Positions 23,683 through 32,387 of a DNA stretch of 64,000 nucleotides are shown in pieces; the first letter of the stretch is position 1, and each line of letters opens with the position of its first letter. The notes under the pieces are model-generated. The model made no database searches and was not told where the DNA came from. It was given only the letters and a program-made list of their open reading frames with translations. Source of the DNA: Brooklawnia cerclae (lineage in GTDB: Bacteria; Actinomycetota; Actinomycetes; Propionibacteriales; Propionibacteriaceae). A program made the position numbers and the translations under genes. Where the stretch lies: contig NZ_JAAMOZ010000001.1 of the NCBI RefSeq assembly GCF_011758645.1, forward strand, positions 186,001 to 250,000. Reading direction: 5' to 3'.

Positions 23683-24281
23683 TGACAGCGCTGGACGCCG
23701 AGCAGGGCGCGGGCACCGTGGTCGCGTTGCACGCCGAGTCGGTACCGGGCGACGAGTTCGCGATGCGCTGGGTGATGGCGGACGGTCGGCTCGCCTCCGG
23801 TCGCCTCCTGGACGCACCAGGCGTGCTGGGCGGGCTGCTGCGCAGGCGGGTGATCGTCCGCGCCGTGGTCGAGCCCGGCGTCCTGTGGACGTGGCTGGGC
23901 GAACCACGCTGGCCCGAGCGCGGGCCCATCGTCCGCGACGCGATCGCGGACGCCGCGCGGGTGCCTGCCCAGTGGCGCATCGAACCCGCGGACGACGAGG
24001 TGCTCACCCTGGTCTCCCGGGATGTCGTCGAACGTGCGCTCGGCCCCTGGATCGCCTCGCACGGCGGGCACATCACACTGACGGACGCGGCACGCGACGT
24101 CGTGAACGTGAAGCTGGAAGGGACCTGCGTCCACTGCCCCGCGGCCGGCCTGACGATCCACGGTCGCATCCAGACGGTGATCGGGCAGCGTATGGGGCAT
24201 CCCGTCACGGTCAATGCCACCGGGCTGGACGGCGGGCTCGCCGGTCGCGTCGTCCGGTGGCCGCGGCTCCTGCGCCGCTGA
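23682..24281 (+). CDS. NifU-like C-terminal domain protein of the feo operon
   Basis: 199 residues. ATG 23682 overlaps the feoB TGA by one base, so it is surely part of the feo operon. The C-terminal 75 residues are a NifU/Nfu domain with the Fe-S cluster motif C-V-H-C near residue 148 and LGPWIASHGGHI before it. The N-terminal 115 residues are unassigned. It could receive incoming iron for Fe-S assembly, or take the place of FeoC as a regulatory partner. Both are inferences from position. Confidence 0.8.
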   Translation: MTALDAEQGAGTVVALHAESVPGDEFAMRWVMADGRLASGRLLDAPGVLGGLLRRRVIVRAVVEPGVLWTWLGEPRWPERGPIVRDAIADAARVPAQWRIEPADDEVLTLVSRDVVERALGPWIASHGGHITLTDAARDVVNVKLEGTCVHCPAAGLTIHGRIQTVIGQRMGHPVTVNATGLDGGLAGRVVRWPRLLRR

Positions 24282-24284
24282 GTC

Positions 24285-24548
24285 GTTTCGACAAGCTCAA
24301 CGGGCGTTTCGACAGGGCAGGGGCTCGTTTCGACAGGCTCAACGGGCGTTTCGGCGGGCTCAACGGGCGTTTCGACGGGCTCAACGGGCGTTTCGACAGG
24401 CTCAACGGGCGTTTCGACAGGGCAGAGAGTCGTTTCGACAGGCTCAACGGGCGTTTCGACGGGCTCAACGGGCGTTTCGACAGGCTCAACGGGCGCTTCG
24501 GACGGGCTCTGCGGGCGCCCCCACCCGGTCCCTGAGCTTGTCGAAGGG
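24285..24548. repeat. 21-bp tandem repeat array (GTTTCGACAGGCTCAACGGGC)
   Basis: Ten direct units of 21 bp run from 24285 to 24494. Most differ from GTTTCGACAGGCTCAACGGG plus C by one or two bases; two units (the second and the seventh) carry a divergent second half. A degenerate unit follows, and an inverted copy (CCTGAGCTTGTCGAAGG, 24531-24547) ends the array. It fills the gap between the converging feo and ppa genes, so a terminator-like function is possible. Because 21 is a multiple of three, the leftward strand reads as a heptapeptide repeat, but no ribosome-binding site supports translation. Confidence 0.9.
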
Positions 24549-24558
24549 ACGCCGCCGC

Positions 24559-25116
24559 CTACTGCAGGTCGACCTTGTGGTGCTCGTACGGGGTGCCCTT
24601 GGCGCGCTCGACGGACGCGCGGATCTCCTGCTCGGCCGCCTCGCGCCCGACCCAGGAGGCGCCCTCGACGCTCTTGCCGGGCTCCAGGTCCTTGTAGACC
24701 GTGAAGAAGTGCTCGATCTCCAGCAGCATGTACTGCGGGATCTTGTCGAGGTCGTCCAGATGGTTGCGACGCGTGTCGGCGGTCGGGATGCACAGCACCT
24801 TGTCGTCGCCGCCCATCTCGTCCTGCATCTGGAACATGGCCACCGCGCGGCACTCGATGAGACAGCCGGGGAAGGTGGGCTCGGCCACGATCACCATCGC
24901 ATCGAGCGGGTCACCGTCCTCACCGAGGGTGCCCTCGATGAACCCGTAGTCGTACGGGTATTGAGTGGAGGTGAACAGCGTGCGGTCCAGGCGGATGCGA
25001 CCGGTGTTGTGATCCATCTCGTACTTGTTCTTCGTGCCGCGGGGGATCTCCACTGTCATGTCGAATGTGATGCCCGCATTCGGGGCGTCCTCGACCTTGC
25101 GGAAGTCGTCGATCAC
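24559..25116 (-). CDS. ppa: Inorganic pyrophosphatase (family I)
   Basis: 185 residues. It hydrolyses PPi to phosphate in the cytoplasm, pulling biosynthetic reactions forward. The family signature is clear: EIPRGTKNKYEMD (active-site Lys and Glu), YPYDYGFIEGT, and GDPLDAMVI with the metal-binding Asp triad. I chose GTG 25116, with AAGGACGG six bases upstream; this gives a 15-residue extension relative to the usual start. A leftward -10 box TAGCCT (plus-strand 25153-25158) would give a leader of about 30 bases. Confidence 0.95.
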   Translation of the reverse strand: MIDDFRKVEDAPNAGITFDMTVEIPRGTKNKYEMDHNTGRIRLDRTLFTSTQYPYDYGFIEGTLGEDGDPLDAMVIVAEPTFPGCLIECRAVAMFQMQDEMGGDDKVLCIPTADTRRNHLDDLDKIPQYMLLEIEHFFTVYKDLEPGKSVEGASWVGREAAEQEIRASVERAKGTPYEHHKVDLQ

Positions 25117-25177
25117 AGGAACCGTCCTTAGGATGTGAACTACTGACACAACAGGCTATCCGCTTGGGAGGGGACGA

Positions 25178-26605
25178 GTGGAATCTCGTGCGCCGAGGCG
25201 CCCTATCGGACGGTGGCGCCTGCGGGCGGGATGGGCCGCCTGGGGGTGTGCGGTTGCCCTGCTCGCCGCCGGAGTCCTCGCCGCGTCGGGGCCGCTGGCC
25301 CGGCAGCAGGGGTGGCTGGTGGACGGGGGGTCGTCCACGATCGCTCCCGAGATCGTCGAGCGCCTGCAGCCCGAGCCCGAACGTCTCGGCGCCGGGGTCG
25401 CGGGTACGGCTGCCGAGCCCGCATACACGTCCGCGAGCGCGAGCGACGTCCAGCAGGCGATGGCCGCGAATCCCCCCGAACTGTCCGGGGACTACTCGGG
25501 CGCCGTAGCCGACCTCGCCGGCGGCGACCTCGACTACGACCTGTCGGCCACCCAGCCGCTCATCCCCGCGTCCACGCTCAAGATCATGACCGCGGTCGCG
25601 GTGCTGGACGCGTTGGGGCCCCAGCACACGTTCGCGACCACCGTGGTGAGCACACAGACCGGCATGATCGTGCTCGAGGGCGGTGGCGACCCGCTGCTGT
25701 CGTCGACGCCCACCAGCTACGCCAGTTCCTCGACGATCGATCTTCCTTCGACCCAGCAGCTCGCACAGGCGACCGCCGACGCCCTGAAGGCCCAGGGCGT
25801 GGCGCAGGTGACCCTCGGCTACGACGACTCGCTGTTCACCGGCGACACCTGGCACACCGACTGGCCCGAGGACGACCGGGAGTTCATCGCACCCGTGACG
25901 GCGCTCGTGGTGGACGAGGGCGCGTCCTCGCCCGGCCTCGACTCCCCGTCGTCGGCGGCCGCCGAGGTGTTCGCGGACCAGTTGCGCGCCGCGGGGATCG
26001 AGGTCGACGGTGATCCGGTGCCCGCATCGGCGGCCGGCGGGGAACAACTGGCGCAGGTGGCCTCGGCGCCGCTGTCGCTCCTCGTCCAGGAGATGCTGAC
26101 GCACTCGGACAACTACATCGCCGAGGTGCTGCTGCGCCAGGTCGCGCTCGCCGCAGGTGAAGCGGGGAGCTTCGACGGCGGAGCGAGCGCACTCGTGGCC
26201 TCGTTGGAGGAACTCGGCCTGTGGCGCGAGGGCCAGGTGATCGTCGACGGTTCGGGGCTGTCGGCGAACGACCGGCTCACCACGCAGGCGCTGGTGAGTG
26301 CGCTGCAGCTCGCGGCGTCCCGCGACGATCTCGCCGACATCCTGGCCGCCCTGCCCGTCGGGTGCGCCACCGGCACGCTCGTCAACCGGTTCACCGACGA
26401 CCAGAGCACCGCCGGGCGGGGCATCGTGCGCGCGAAGACCGGCACCCTCGATCAGGTGGCGTCGCTGGCCGGATACACCCCGACGAGCGACGGCGGGCTC
26501 GTGGCCTTCGCGTTCATAGGAAACGGCATACCGAGTGATCAGGACGCTCGTCCCTGGCTCGATCACGTGGCCTCCGCCCTGGCCGACTGCGACTGCGCCG
26601 CCTGA
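25178..26605 (+). CDS. dacB: D-alanyl-D-alanine carboxypeptidase/endopeptidase (PBP4 type)
   Basis: 475 residues from GTG 25178, with GGGAGGGG upstream. An N-terminal membrane helix (about residues 20-36) exports it. All three penicillin-binding motifs are intact: PASTLK (SxxK) near residue 130, HSDN near 309 and AKTG near 418, with a large insertion between the first two as in PBP4/DacB. It trims or cleaves peptidoglycan cross-links. It is divergent from ppa and precedes the metalloprotease-tilS-hpt series, an arrangement common in actinobacteria. Confidence 0.92.
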   Translation: MESRAPRRPIGRWRLRAGWAAWGCAVALLAAGVLAASGPLARQQGWLVDGGSSTIAPEIVERLQPEPERLGAGVAGTAAEPAYTSASASDVQQAMAANPPELSGDYSGAVADLAGGDLDYDLSATQPLIPASTLKIMTAVAVLDALGPQHTFATTVVSTQTGMIVLEGGGDPLLSSTPTSYASSSTIDLPSTQQLAQATADALKAQGVAQVTLGYDDSLFTGDTWHTDWPEDDREFIAPVTALVVDEGASSPGLDSPSSAAAEVFADQLRAAGIEVDGDPVPASAAGGEQLAQVASAPLSLLVQEMLTHSDNYIAEVLLRQVALAAGEAGSFDGGASALVASLEELGLWREGQVIVDGSGLSANDRLTTQALVSALQLAASRDDLADILAALPVGCATGTLVNRFTDDQSTAGRGIVRAKTGTLDQVASLAGYTPTSDGGLVAFAFIGNGIPSDQDARPWLDHVASALADCDCAA

Positions 26606-26640
26606 GCCCCGGCCGGACGTGACCGTTCCCCGTCCCGGAC

Positions 26641-26680
26641 GCCTTCCCGCTCGCCGGCTCCGCGGCCCGACCGGGAAGGC
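26641..26680 (+). terminator. Hairpin after dacB
   Basis: GCCTTCCCG (26641-26649) pairs perfectly with CGGGAAGGC (26672-26680), with a GC-rich loop that can also pair internally. It lies 36 bases after the dacB stop and upstream of a new promoter (TAGGCT, 26701-26706). No U-tract is seen. Confidence 0.55.
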
Positions 26681-26712
26681 CCCGCGCCATGGGCGCTGCG
26701 TAGGCTGTGGGC

Positions 26713-27771
26713 ATGGGAGCGCTGCCGTGGATCGACTGGGACGCCGCCGAACGAGTGGGTGCCGCCCTGGTGCCGCCGGGGCCGAAGGCCGAACGCGGCG
26801 AGATGGACGCGGTGGTGGCCGAGCTCAGGAGGGACGCGTCCCGTGCGACCCGCGTCATCGCGCGGGTCTCGGGACTGCCGGAGACGAGCGATGCTTCGGA
26901 GCTGGTCGTCGACAGGCGCACCCTCGTGCGCGCCAACGTCCGCACCGGGCGGGCCATGCTCGCCGAACTCGACCAGGGGGACAGACCGGGAACCCTCGAA
27001 CGGATAGCCGGCCGGGGGCGCGGGGCGACCGTGGGCGCGGCTCTGGCGGTGCTCGGCTCGCGGGTGCTGGGCCAGTACGACCCGTTCGCCCCCCGGCCCG
27101 TGCTCATGTTGTCGGCGCCGACGATCCTGGCCGTCGAACGCCATCTCGGCGTCGTGCCGCGTGATTTCCGCATGTGGGTCGTCCTGCACGAGCAGACCCA
27201 TCGGGTGCAGTTCGCCAACGCACCCTGGCTGCGTGACCACGTGGTGGGGCTCGTCCGGCGGGTCGTCCTGGCCGAGGCCGAGTCGGAGCCGTTCTGGAAC
27301 GAGCTGGCCTCCCGCCTCGCGGGCATCCGCCGCGATCGTGAGGAAGGCCGCCCCTTCAGCCTGCGCGTGATGGACGCGGTGTCGTCCTCGCAGACCGTCG
27401 CGGCGATGGACGACATGACCGCGGTGATGTCGCTCGTGGAAGGGCACGCCGACGTCATGATGGACCGTGCGGGTCCCTCGGTGATCCCCACGGTGCGCAC
27501 CATTCGTGCTCGTTTCGACCAGCGGCGTTCCCAGGGCGGCATCACGGGCCTGATCAACCGGCTGCTGGGGCTCGACGCCAAACTGGCCCAGTACTCCGAC
27601 GGTGCCGAGTTCTGCCGGCGGGTCATCGACGCGGTCGGGGTGGAGGGGCTGAACAGTGCGTTCTCCTCGGCGTCGCGTCTGCCGTCCCTTCCCGAACTGT
27701 TGCACCCCGAGCAATGGCTGGCGCGCGTCCACCCGAGGGCGTCCACGGCGGCCGGCGATGGCCAGGCGTGA
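26713..27771 (+). CDS. DUF2342 zinc-dependent metalloprotease
   Basis: 352 residues. The zincin motif H-E-Q-T-H is near residue 159, with a conserved EGHADVMMD further on (about residue 244) that can supply the third ligand. This family sits between dacB and tilS in many actinobacteria and is sometimes labelled as F420-biosynthesis-associated, with no proven substrate. TAGGCT lies six bases before ATG 26713, so the mRNA is probably leaderless. It overlaps tilS by 14 bp. Confidence 0.85.
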   Translation: MGALPWIDWDAAERVGAALVPPGPKAERGEMDAVVAELRRDASRATRVIARVSGLPETSDASELVVDRRTLVRANVRTGRAMLAELDQGDRPGTLERIAGRGRGATVGAALAVLGSRVLGQYDPFAPRPVLMLSAPTILAVERHLGVVPRDFRMWVVLHEQTHRVQFANAPWLRDHVVGLVRRVVLAEAESEPFWNELASRLAGIRRDREEGRPFSLRVMDAVSSSQTVAAMDDMTAVMSLVEGHADVMMDRAGPSVIPTVRTIRARFDQRRSQGGITGLINRLLGLDAKLAQYSDGAEFCRRVIDAVGVEGLNSAFSSASRLPSLPELLHPEQWLARVHPRASTAAGDGQA

Positions 27772-28750
27772 GCTCGGCCCGGCCGGCCTGGCCGTCGTCC
27801 AGGCGGTCGAGCCGTGGACGCGCTCCGGCCGCGTACGGGTGGCCTGCTCGGGCGGCCCGGATTCGCTGGCGCTCGCCGCGGCGGTCGCGCACCTCGCGGG
27901 CAGGGATGCCTCGTTGGCCTTGCGGGCCGAGGCACTGACCGTCGACCATGGCTTGCAGGCCGGCTCGGCCCGGGTGGCCGACGATGTCGCCCGGCGCCTG
28001 GACGATCTCGGGCTGCCCACGCGCGTCGCCGCCGTCACCGTCGATCGTGCCGACCCGGCGGGCCTCGAGGCCGCCGCGCGCACCGCCCGGTACGCGGCGC
28101 TGTCCACCGGTCTGGTGGACGGGGACGTCGTCCTGCTGGGTCATACGCTGGACGATCAGGCCGAGACCGTGCTCCTGGGGCTGGCGAGGGGATCGGGGAC
28201 GCGGTCCTTGGCGGGTATGGCCCCCGGCGTCGCCCTGGCGTCCGGCGCCCTGCTCGTCCGGCCCCTGCTCGGGCTGCGGCGCGCCACCACCGCGGATGCC
28301 TGCGCGGAGTGGGGTCTGCCCGCCTGGCATGATCCGCAGAACCTGGAATGCCGCTTCGCCCGCGTCCGCGTGCGGGAACGGGTGATGCCCGTGCTGGAGG
28401 CGGAGCTGGGGCCGGGTGTCGCCGAGGCGCTCGCCCGGACCGCCGAACTGGCCAGGGCGGACGCCGACGAGCTCGACGCCGTGGCGGCGCGTGTCGTCGG
28501 CTCGCGCGACGGTACGCCGCAGGAGTTGCCGGTGCCGTCCCTGAGCGGGCTGCCCGAGGCCATCGGCGGCCGTGTGCTGCGCCGCTGGCTCATCGGTCTG
28601 GGCGTTCCCGAGCCGTCCTTCGGCCATGTCCGCGCGGTGCGGGCACTGGTCACCGACTGGCACGGACAGGCGGGGGTCGATCTGCCGGGCGGGATCCGGA
28701 TCGTCCGGGAGCGTGGGGTGCTGCGGCAGGGACCTCGGGATGATGGGTAA
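27758..28750 (+). CDS. tilS: tRNA(Ile)-lysidine synthase
   Basis: 330 residues. The ATP-PPase loop S-G-G-P-D-S lies at residues 31-36, followed by LTVDHGL and LGHTLDDQAET, all diagnostic of TilS. The enzyme converts C34 of the CAU anticodon of a tRNA-Ile to lysidine, switching both charging and decoding from Met to Ile. The C-terminal domain is short, as usual for the actinobacterial form. ATG 27758 lies inside the end of the metalloprotease gene, so translation is coupled. Confidence 0.95.
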   Translation: MARRELGPAGLAVVQAVEPWTRSGRVRVACSGGPDSLALAAAVAHLAGRDASLALRAEALTVDHGLQAGSARVADDVARRLDDLGLPTRVAAVTVDRADPAGLEAAARTARYAALSTGLVDGDVVLLGHTLDDQAETVLLGLARGSGTRSLAGMAPGVALASGALLVRPLLGLRRATTADACAEWGLPAWHDPQNLECRFARVRVRERVMPVLEAELGPGVAEALARTAELARADADELDAVAARVVGSRDGTPQELPVPSLSGLPEAIGGRVLRRWLIGLGVPEPSFGHVRAVRALVTDWHGQAGVDLPGGIRIVRERGVLRQGPRDDG

Positions 28751-28753
28751 GGT

Positions 28754-29311
28754 GTGCCTGTGGATGCAGCGGATATCTCGCAGGACCTCGAACACGTGCT
28801 GAAGACCTCGGACGAGGTCGCGACCCGGGTGGGTGAGCTCGCGCAGCAGGTCGACACGGACTACGCGGGACGCGATCTGCTCATGGTGGGCGTCCTCAAC
28901 GGCGCCATGATGGTGATGTCCGATCTCATGCGTGCGATGAAGTCGCACTGCACGGTCGACTGGATGGCCATCTCGTCCTACGGGTCGGGGACGAGGAGTT
29001 CCGGCGTCGTCCGTATCCTCAAGGACCTCACCACAGACATCTCCCAGCGCGACGTCCTCATCGTGGAGGACATCGTCGACACCGGCCTCACCCTCAGCTA
29101 CCTCGTGCAGAACCTCAAGTCGCGCGAGCCCGCCAGCCTCGAGATCCTCACCATGTTCCGCAAGCCCGACGCGCTGACGACCAGCGTCGACGTCCGCTAC
29201 GTCGGTTTCGACATTCCCAACGAGTTCGTCGTCGGTTACGGGCTCGACTTCGCGGGCCGGTACCGCAACCTCCGCGATGTCGCGACGCTGGCACCGCACG
29301 TCTACAAATAG
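28754..29311 (+). CDS. hpt: Hypoxanthine phosphoribosyltransferase
   Basis: 185 residues. It salvages hypoxanthine and guanine to IMP and GMP with PRPP. The PRPP-binding loop V-E-D-I-V-D-T-G-L-T is near residue 99, with the flexible-loop SYG near residue 75. GTG 28754 is the furthest start. GTG 28760, two codons later, is six bases after TAAGGT (28748-28753) and may be a leaderless start. In most actinobacteria ftsH follows hpt; here it does not. Confidence 0.95.
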   Translation: MPVDAADISQDLEHVLKTSDEVATRVGELAQQVDTDYAGRDLLMVGVLNGAMMVMSDLMRAMKSHCTVDWMAISSYGSGTRSSGVVRILKDLTTDISQRDVLIVEDIVDTGLTLSYLVQNLKSREPASLEILTMFRKPDALTTSVDVRYVGFDIPNEFVVGYGLDFAGRYRNLRDVATLAPHVYK

Positions 29312-29415
29312 GGACGATCACGGCGCTCCGCGCGTCGTCGCCGGTCGGTCCGGGTACTCACTCGCATGACCCTGGCCCATGAGAAAGTGGGCCCACAGAT
29401 TGCCGAGGAGTCGCC

Positions 29416-30180
29416 ATGCCGGATCCGTCGCCCCACGACGAGCTCGACCCGACCGCCCCGCCCGTGTTCGCGGAGGTCGAGGTGGTCGACGTCGTCGACG
29501 GTCAGGAGCCGGACGACGACATCGCGTGGAGTCTCGAGACGGGTTTCCACGACGAGACCGGAACGGTCCGCGTCTGGACCGATGTCGACGGCAATCCGGA
29601 GCGTGTGCAGTTGGCCCGCTACTGGCGTGACCAGGTTCAGCGCGTCCCGCTCGAGGCGATGTTCGCCGACGTCTTCATGCAGATCAACATCCTGCTCGGA
29701 TCGGATGCCGCGAGCCCTCCCGACCCCCGGCTTCCCCCGTCCGACGAGCTGCTGTCCCGCGAACTGGTTGCCGAATGCAACTCCCGGATGGCCGAACTGG
29801 CCGAACGCCTCAAGCAACTCGACGAGACCGGCGAGGGCTATCCGGTCGTCGAGGGCCAGGGATGCGAGGGAAGCGCCGAAGACGGCAGGGTGCGCCTGCG
29901 CCTCACCGTGGCCGGCACCCTCGACTCTGTCGCGTTCGACCCGAAGTGGCTGAAGGACGCGTCCACCGCCGTCGTGTGCCGGGCGGTCATCGAGGCCCAC
30001 CGGGACGCACGGGGCGGATTCGTCCCTCCGGTGATCCGCGCGGGTGAGCGGGCACACATAACCGATGAGCTGTTCTCGATAAGCAGACGGATAGAGCAGG
30101 CCGCAGCACGTGGGATCGCCGGCGTGCGGCAGGCCAGCCCTGAGGAAGTGGCGGCCGTGATGGCGGAGGAGAACCGATGA
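29416..30180 (+). CDS. YbaB/EbfC-like protein
   Basis: 254 residues from ATG 29416 with GAGGAG five bases upstream. The N-terminal 75 residues are acidic. Residues 85-185 resemble the YbaB/EbfC fold: a helix with the repeated MAELAERLKQL pattern, then strands VRLRLTVAGTLDSVAFDPKWL and a C-terminal helix (VVCRAVIEAHRDA). YbaB proteins bind DNA as dimers; long actinobacterial versions often lie beside WXG100-type genes and their role there is not known. It overlaps the next gene by four bases (ATGA). It begins the segment that replaces ftsH. Confidence 0.6.
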   Translation: MPDPSPHDELDPTAPPVFAEVEVVDVVDGQEPDDDIAWSLETGFHDETGTVRVWTDVDGNPERVQLARYWRDQVQRVPLEAMFADVFMQINILLGSDAASPPDPRLPPSDELLSRELVAECNSRMAELAERLKQLDETGEGYPVVEGQGCEGSAEDGRVRLRLTVAGTLDSVAFDPKWLKDASTAVVCRAVIEAHRDARGGFVPPVIRAGERAHITDELFSISRRIEQAAARGIAGVRQASPEEVAAVMAEENR

Positions 30181-31169
30181 GCACCACAGCGACCTGGCCC
30201 GGCGTCTGGGCCGCATGGGAAGCCCTGCGGGACACCGTCGACGCGGTGCGGAAACGAGATGAGGACGCTGCGCAGGCCTACATGCGCGAGCAGGCCGCCA
30301 AGCTCGCAGCGGGCGTGTCCACGGCTCAGAGGATCTACGACGTGGCCCGGGTCGCGGCGGGGGTCCCGAACCCGCTGGCGTCCGGGGCAGTGATCGTGTC
30401 GGGGATCGTCCTGGCGCGCAGGAAGGCTGCGCAGCGTGAGTTCTCGGAGGAGACAGGTGAAGCCGCTACCGCAGGCCACACCGCGGACGCGTCTGTCGCG
30501 GGGCTGCTCGTGGAGATCGATGGAATCCTGAGCAGCGATTACAGGATCGGCCGCGACACGCCGACCACGTTCGATCGATTGTCCGACCGGTGGAACACGA
30601 TCAGCCAGGACACGGCTGCGCTCCGTGAGGAGATCAACACCTACGGGACGTCGCCGTCATGGCAGGCTGCTGTGAGCAGCGCCAGCTATGCGGCCGCTGT
30701 CGAACCGCAGCTGCGTGCCCTCGAAGGGCTCCAGGGTCTGGCCGCGAACAACAAGACGGTGACCGCCGGGGTGGCGACGCTTCAAGGGGCCATCTACGCG
30801 TCGGCGAAGGCCACGCTGATGGGCAGCGAACAGTTCATCGCGATCCACGGGGCGATCAGTGTCGCACAGAGCAGCAGCGGGCAGTTGTACCACGGGACGC
30901 TGACCGCGCGGGAGACACTCACGACGCTCAAGACATGGCTCGACAACGGCGCACGGCAGACCTGGGTGTGGCCCTCGGTCTTCCTGTCGATCGACCTGGC
31001 GGCGACCGTCAGCGACGTGTCGGCCGCGATCGGCGGGCAATGGCCCGGAATCGGGGATGGCGGGCAACAGGCCGAGGAGCAGCCCGTGCTCACCGAGGTG
31101 CAGGAGCGCGACTTCAGCCTGCGCACCGGTGTGGCGATGGAAGCCGGCGATTCTGTGGATCTCGGATAG
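30177..31169 (+). CDS. Large WXG-like helical protein of unknown function
   Basis: 330 residues, almost wholly helical by composition, with no signal peptide. A first helical unit begins with a W-P-G-V-W-A-A-W cluster. Around residues 150-205, SPSWQAAVSSASYAAAVE follows a helix and precedes another, resembling the W-x-G turn of WXG100 proteins although the Gly is replaced. Coupling to a YbaB-like gene is typical of WXG100-related gene pairs in actinobacteria. It may be a type VII secretion substrate or a cytoplasmic partner. No secretion ATPase lies in the window. The family is not firmly recognised. Confidence 0.5.
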   Translation: MSTTATWPGVWAAWEALRDTVDAVRKRDEDAAQAYMREQAAKLAAGVSTAQRIYDVARVAAGVPNPLASGAVIVSGIVLARRKAAQREFSEETGEAATAGHTADASVAGLLVEIDGILSSDYRIGRDTPTTFDRLSDRWNTISQDTAALREEINTYGTSPSWQAAVSSASYAAAVEPQLRALEGLQGLAANNKTVTAGVATLQGAIYASAKATLMGSEQFIAIHGAISVAQSSSGQLYHGTLTARETLTTLKTWLDNGARQTWVWPSVFLSIDLAATVSDVSAAIGGQWPGIGDGGQQAEEQPVLTEVQERDFSLRTGVAMEAGDSVDLG

Positions 31170-31252
31170 CGGTCGGGAAAGACGCGGCTGTGCGCGTGAC
31201 CGCGGGACGCGGGCATGCTCGCGAGGCTGGTTCCCTGAGAACAGGATGTGTC

Positions 31253-32269
31253 ATGAAACGTGGTCAGCCGGTCTCGATCGTGTTGTCGGGCCTGATGATT
31301 TCGGTGCTGTTGGCTGGGTGCGGGCTGCTTGTGCCCGATGGAGGGAATTCGCAGGAGCCTTTGTTGCCTGCGGATGATGCGGTGGCTGATGTTGAGGCGA
31401 TCGTGGCCGAAGCGGGGGTTTCGGTGGTAGCCGGGGTGTTGCTCTCGGTGTCGGCCGATCCGATGTACGAGAACGGCCTGTACGAGTTCTTGCAGGTTTA
31501 CACAGGCACTGGCAACGAGATCGCGGTGTGGTCGGCGGACAGTGATGGCGTGTCGAGTGAGCCGGAGTCGGTGCGAACGTTCGCGGGTCCCGGGGTTCCG
31601 GTCGATGCGCTCGATGTCGAGGGCATGGTTGCCTCCGCGCGGGAACTGCGGGAGACCGTTGATGGGTGTGATGAGGCGACGGTGGAGTTGTCGTCGGTTC
31701 CTTCTGGTGCGGTGGCGCGTTGGGCTTCGTGCAGTGATGGGGGGCTGTCGCAGTATGTGCCTGGGACGGCCACGTTGGACGGTGAGGTCGTGCCCGATGT
31801 TTTCGATCCTGCGAGCGCTGAGGGTGTCGCGAGTCTGGTGGATGTGGTCCGGCGTGTGTATGGGACGACGTCGGTGCTCGACATGGTGCAGGGCACACCT
31901 GTGTTGGGGGCCGGGGAGAACAATGTGTCGATTCTGGTGACTGGTATGCCGATCGATGACATGGAGTGCACGCCGGTGTTTTCGGTGACCAGTTCGTATT
32001 CGGATACCGGTGAGGTGGTGGTGCCGGTGAGCCCTTCGTGTGGGGTGGCGGACTATCCGCCGGATAAGGGCTTGGTGGCGTTTGATCTGGGGTCGTTCGA
32101 TCCGGCTGGGCTGGCTGGTGTGTGGTCGGCGATGAATGAGGCCGGGTTTGCGACCGAGGACATGTCGGGTTTGCATTTCTTCAGTTCGGACGGTCGCATG
32201 CTGATTGTTCGGACGAGTCCCAATGATCCGGGGGACGAGGGCTGGGAGACCACGATTGCCGCGAGTTGA
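31253..32269 (+). CDS. Predicted lipoprotein, paralogue A of a tandem pair
   Basis: 338 residues. The lipoprotein signal ends L-A-G-C with Cys23, so it is probably anchored on the outer face of the membrane. AGGA is seven bases before ATG 31253. The mature protein has four further Cys and mixed strands; I recognise no domain. It is homologous along its full length to the next gene. The last 170 bp of the two genes are almost identical, while residues 35-75 are strongly diverged. Codon choice (many T- and G-ending codons such as GAT, GTG and TTG) differs visibly from the C-rich neighbours, suggesting a foreign or relaxed origin. Confidence 0.75.
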   Translation: MKRGQPVSIVLSGLMISVLLAGCGLLVPDGGNSQEPLLPADDAVADVEAIVAEAGVSVVAGVLLSVSADPMYENGLYEFLQVYTGTGNEIAVWSADSDGVSSEPESVRTFAGPGVPVDALDVEGMVASARELRETVDGCDEATVELSSVPSGAVARWASCSDGGLSQYVPGTATLDGEVVPDVFDPASAEGVASLVDVVRRVYGTTSVLDMVQGTPVLGAGENNVSILVTGMPIDDMECTPVFSVTSSYSDTGEVVVPVSPSCGVADYPPDKGLVAFDLGSFDPAGLAGVWSAMNEAGFATEDMSGLHFFSSDGRMLIVRTSPNDPGDEGWETTIAAS

Positions 32270-32387
32270 CGCCGTCGGGGCCATGAGGGTCGGCGGCGTC
32301 GAATGGCAACTATGGGGACGATGCGAACTGCTCGCGCCTGCGTGCGTGAGATCGCGTAGTTGGGTTTCGTGAGGACGAGGTGATGCT

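Noticed and set aside
24211-24489. Leftward frame encoding a repeated SKRPLSL-like heptapeptide
   Set aside because: It arises because the 21-bp repeat unit is a multiple of three; no ribosome-binding site, and the same repeat is non-coding elsewhere.
24285-24548. CRISPR array
   Set aside because: Units are contiguous with no unique spacers, and no cas genes are present.
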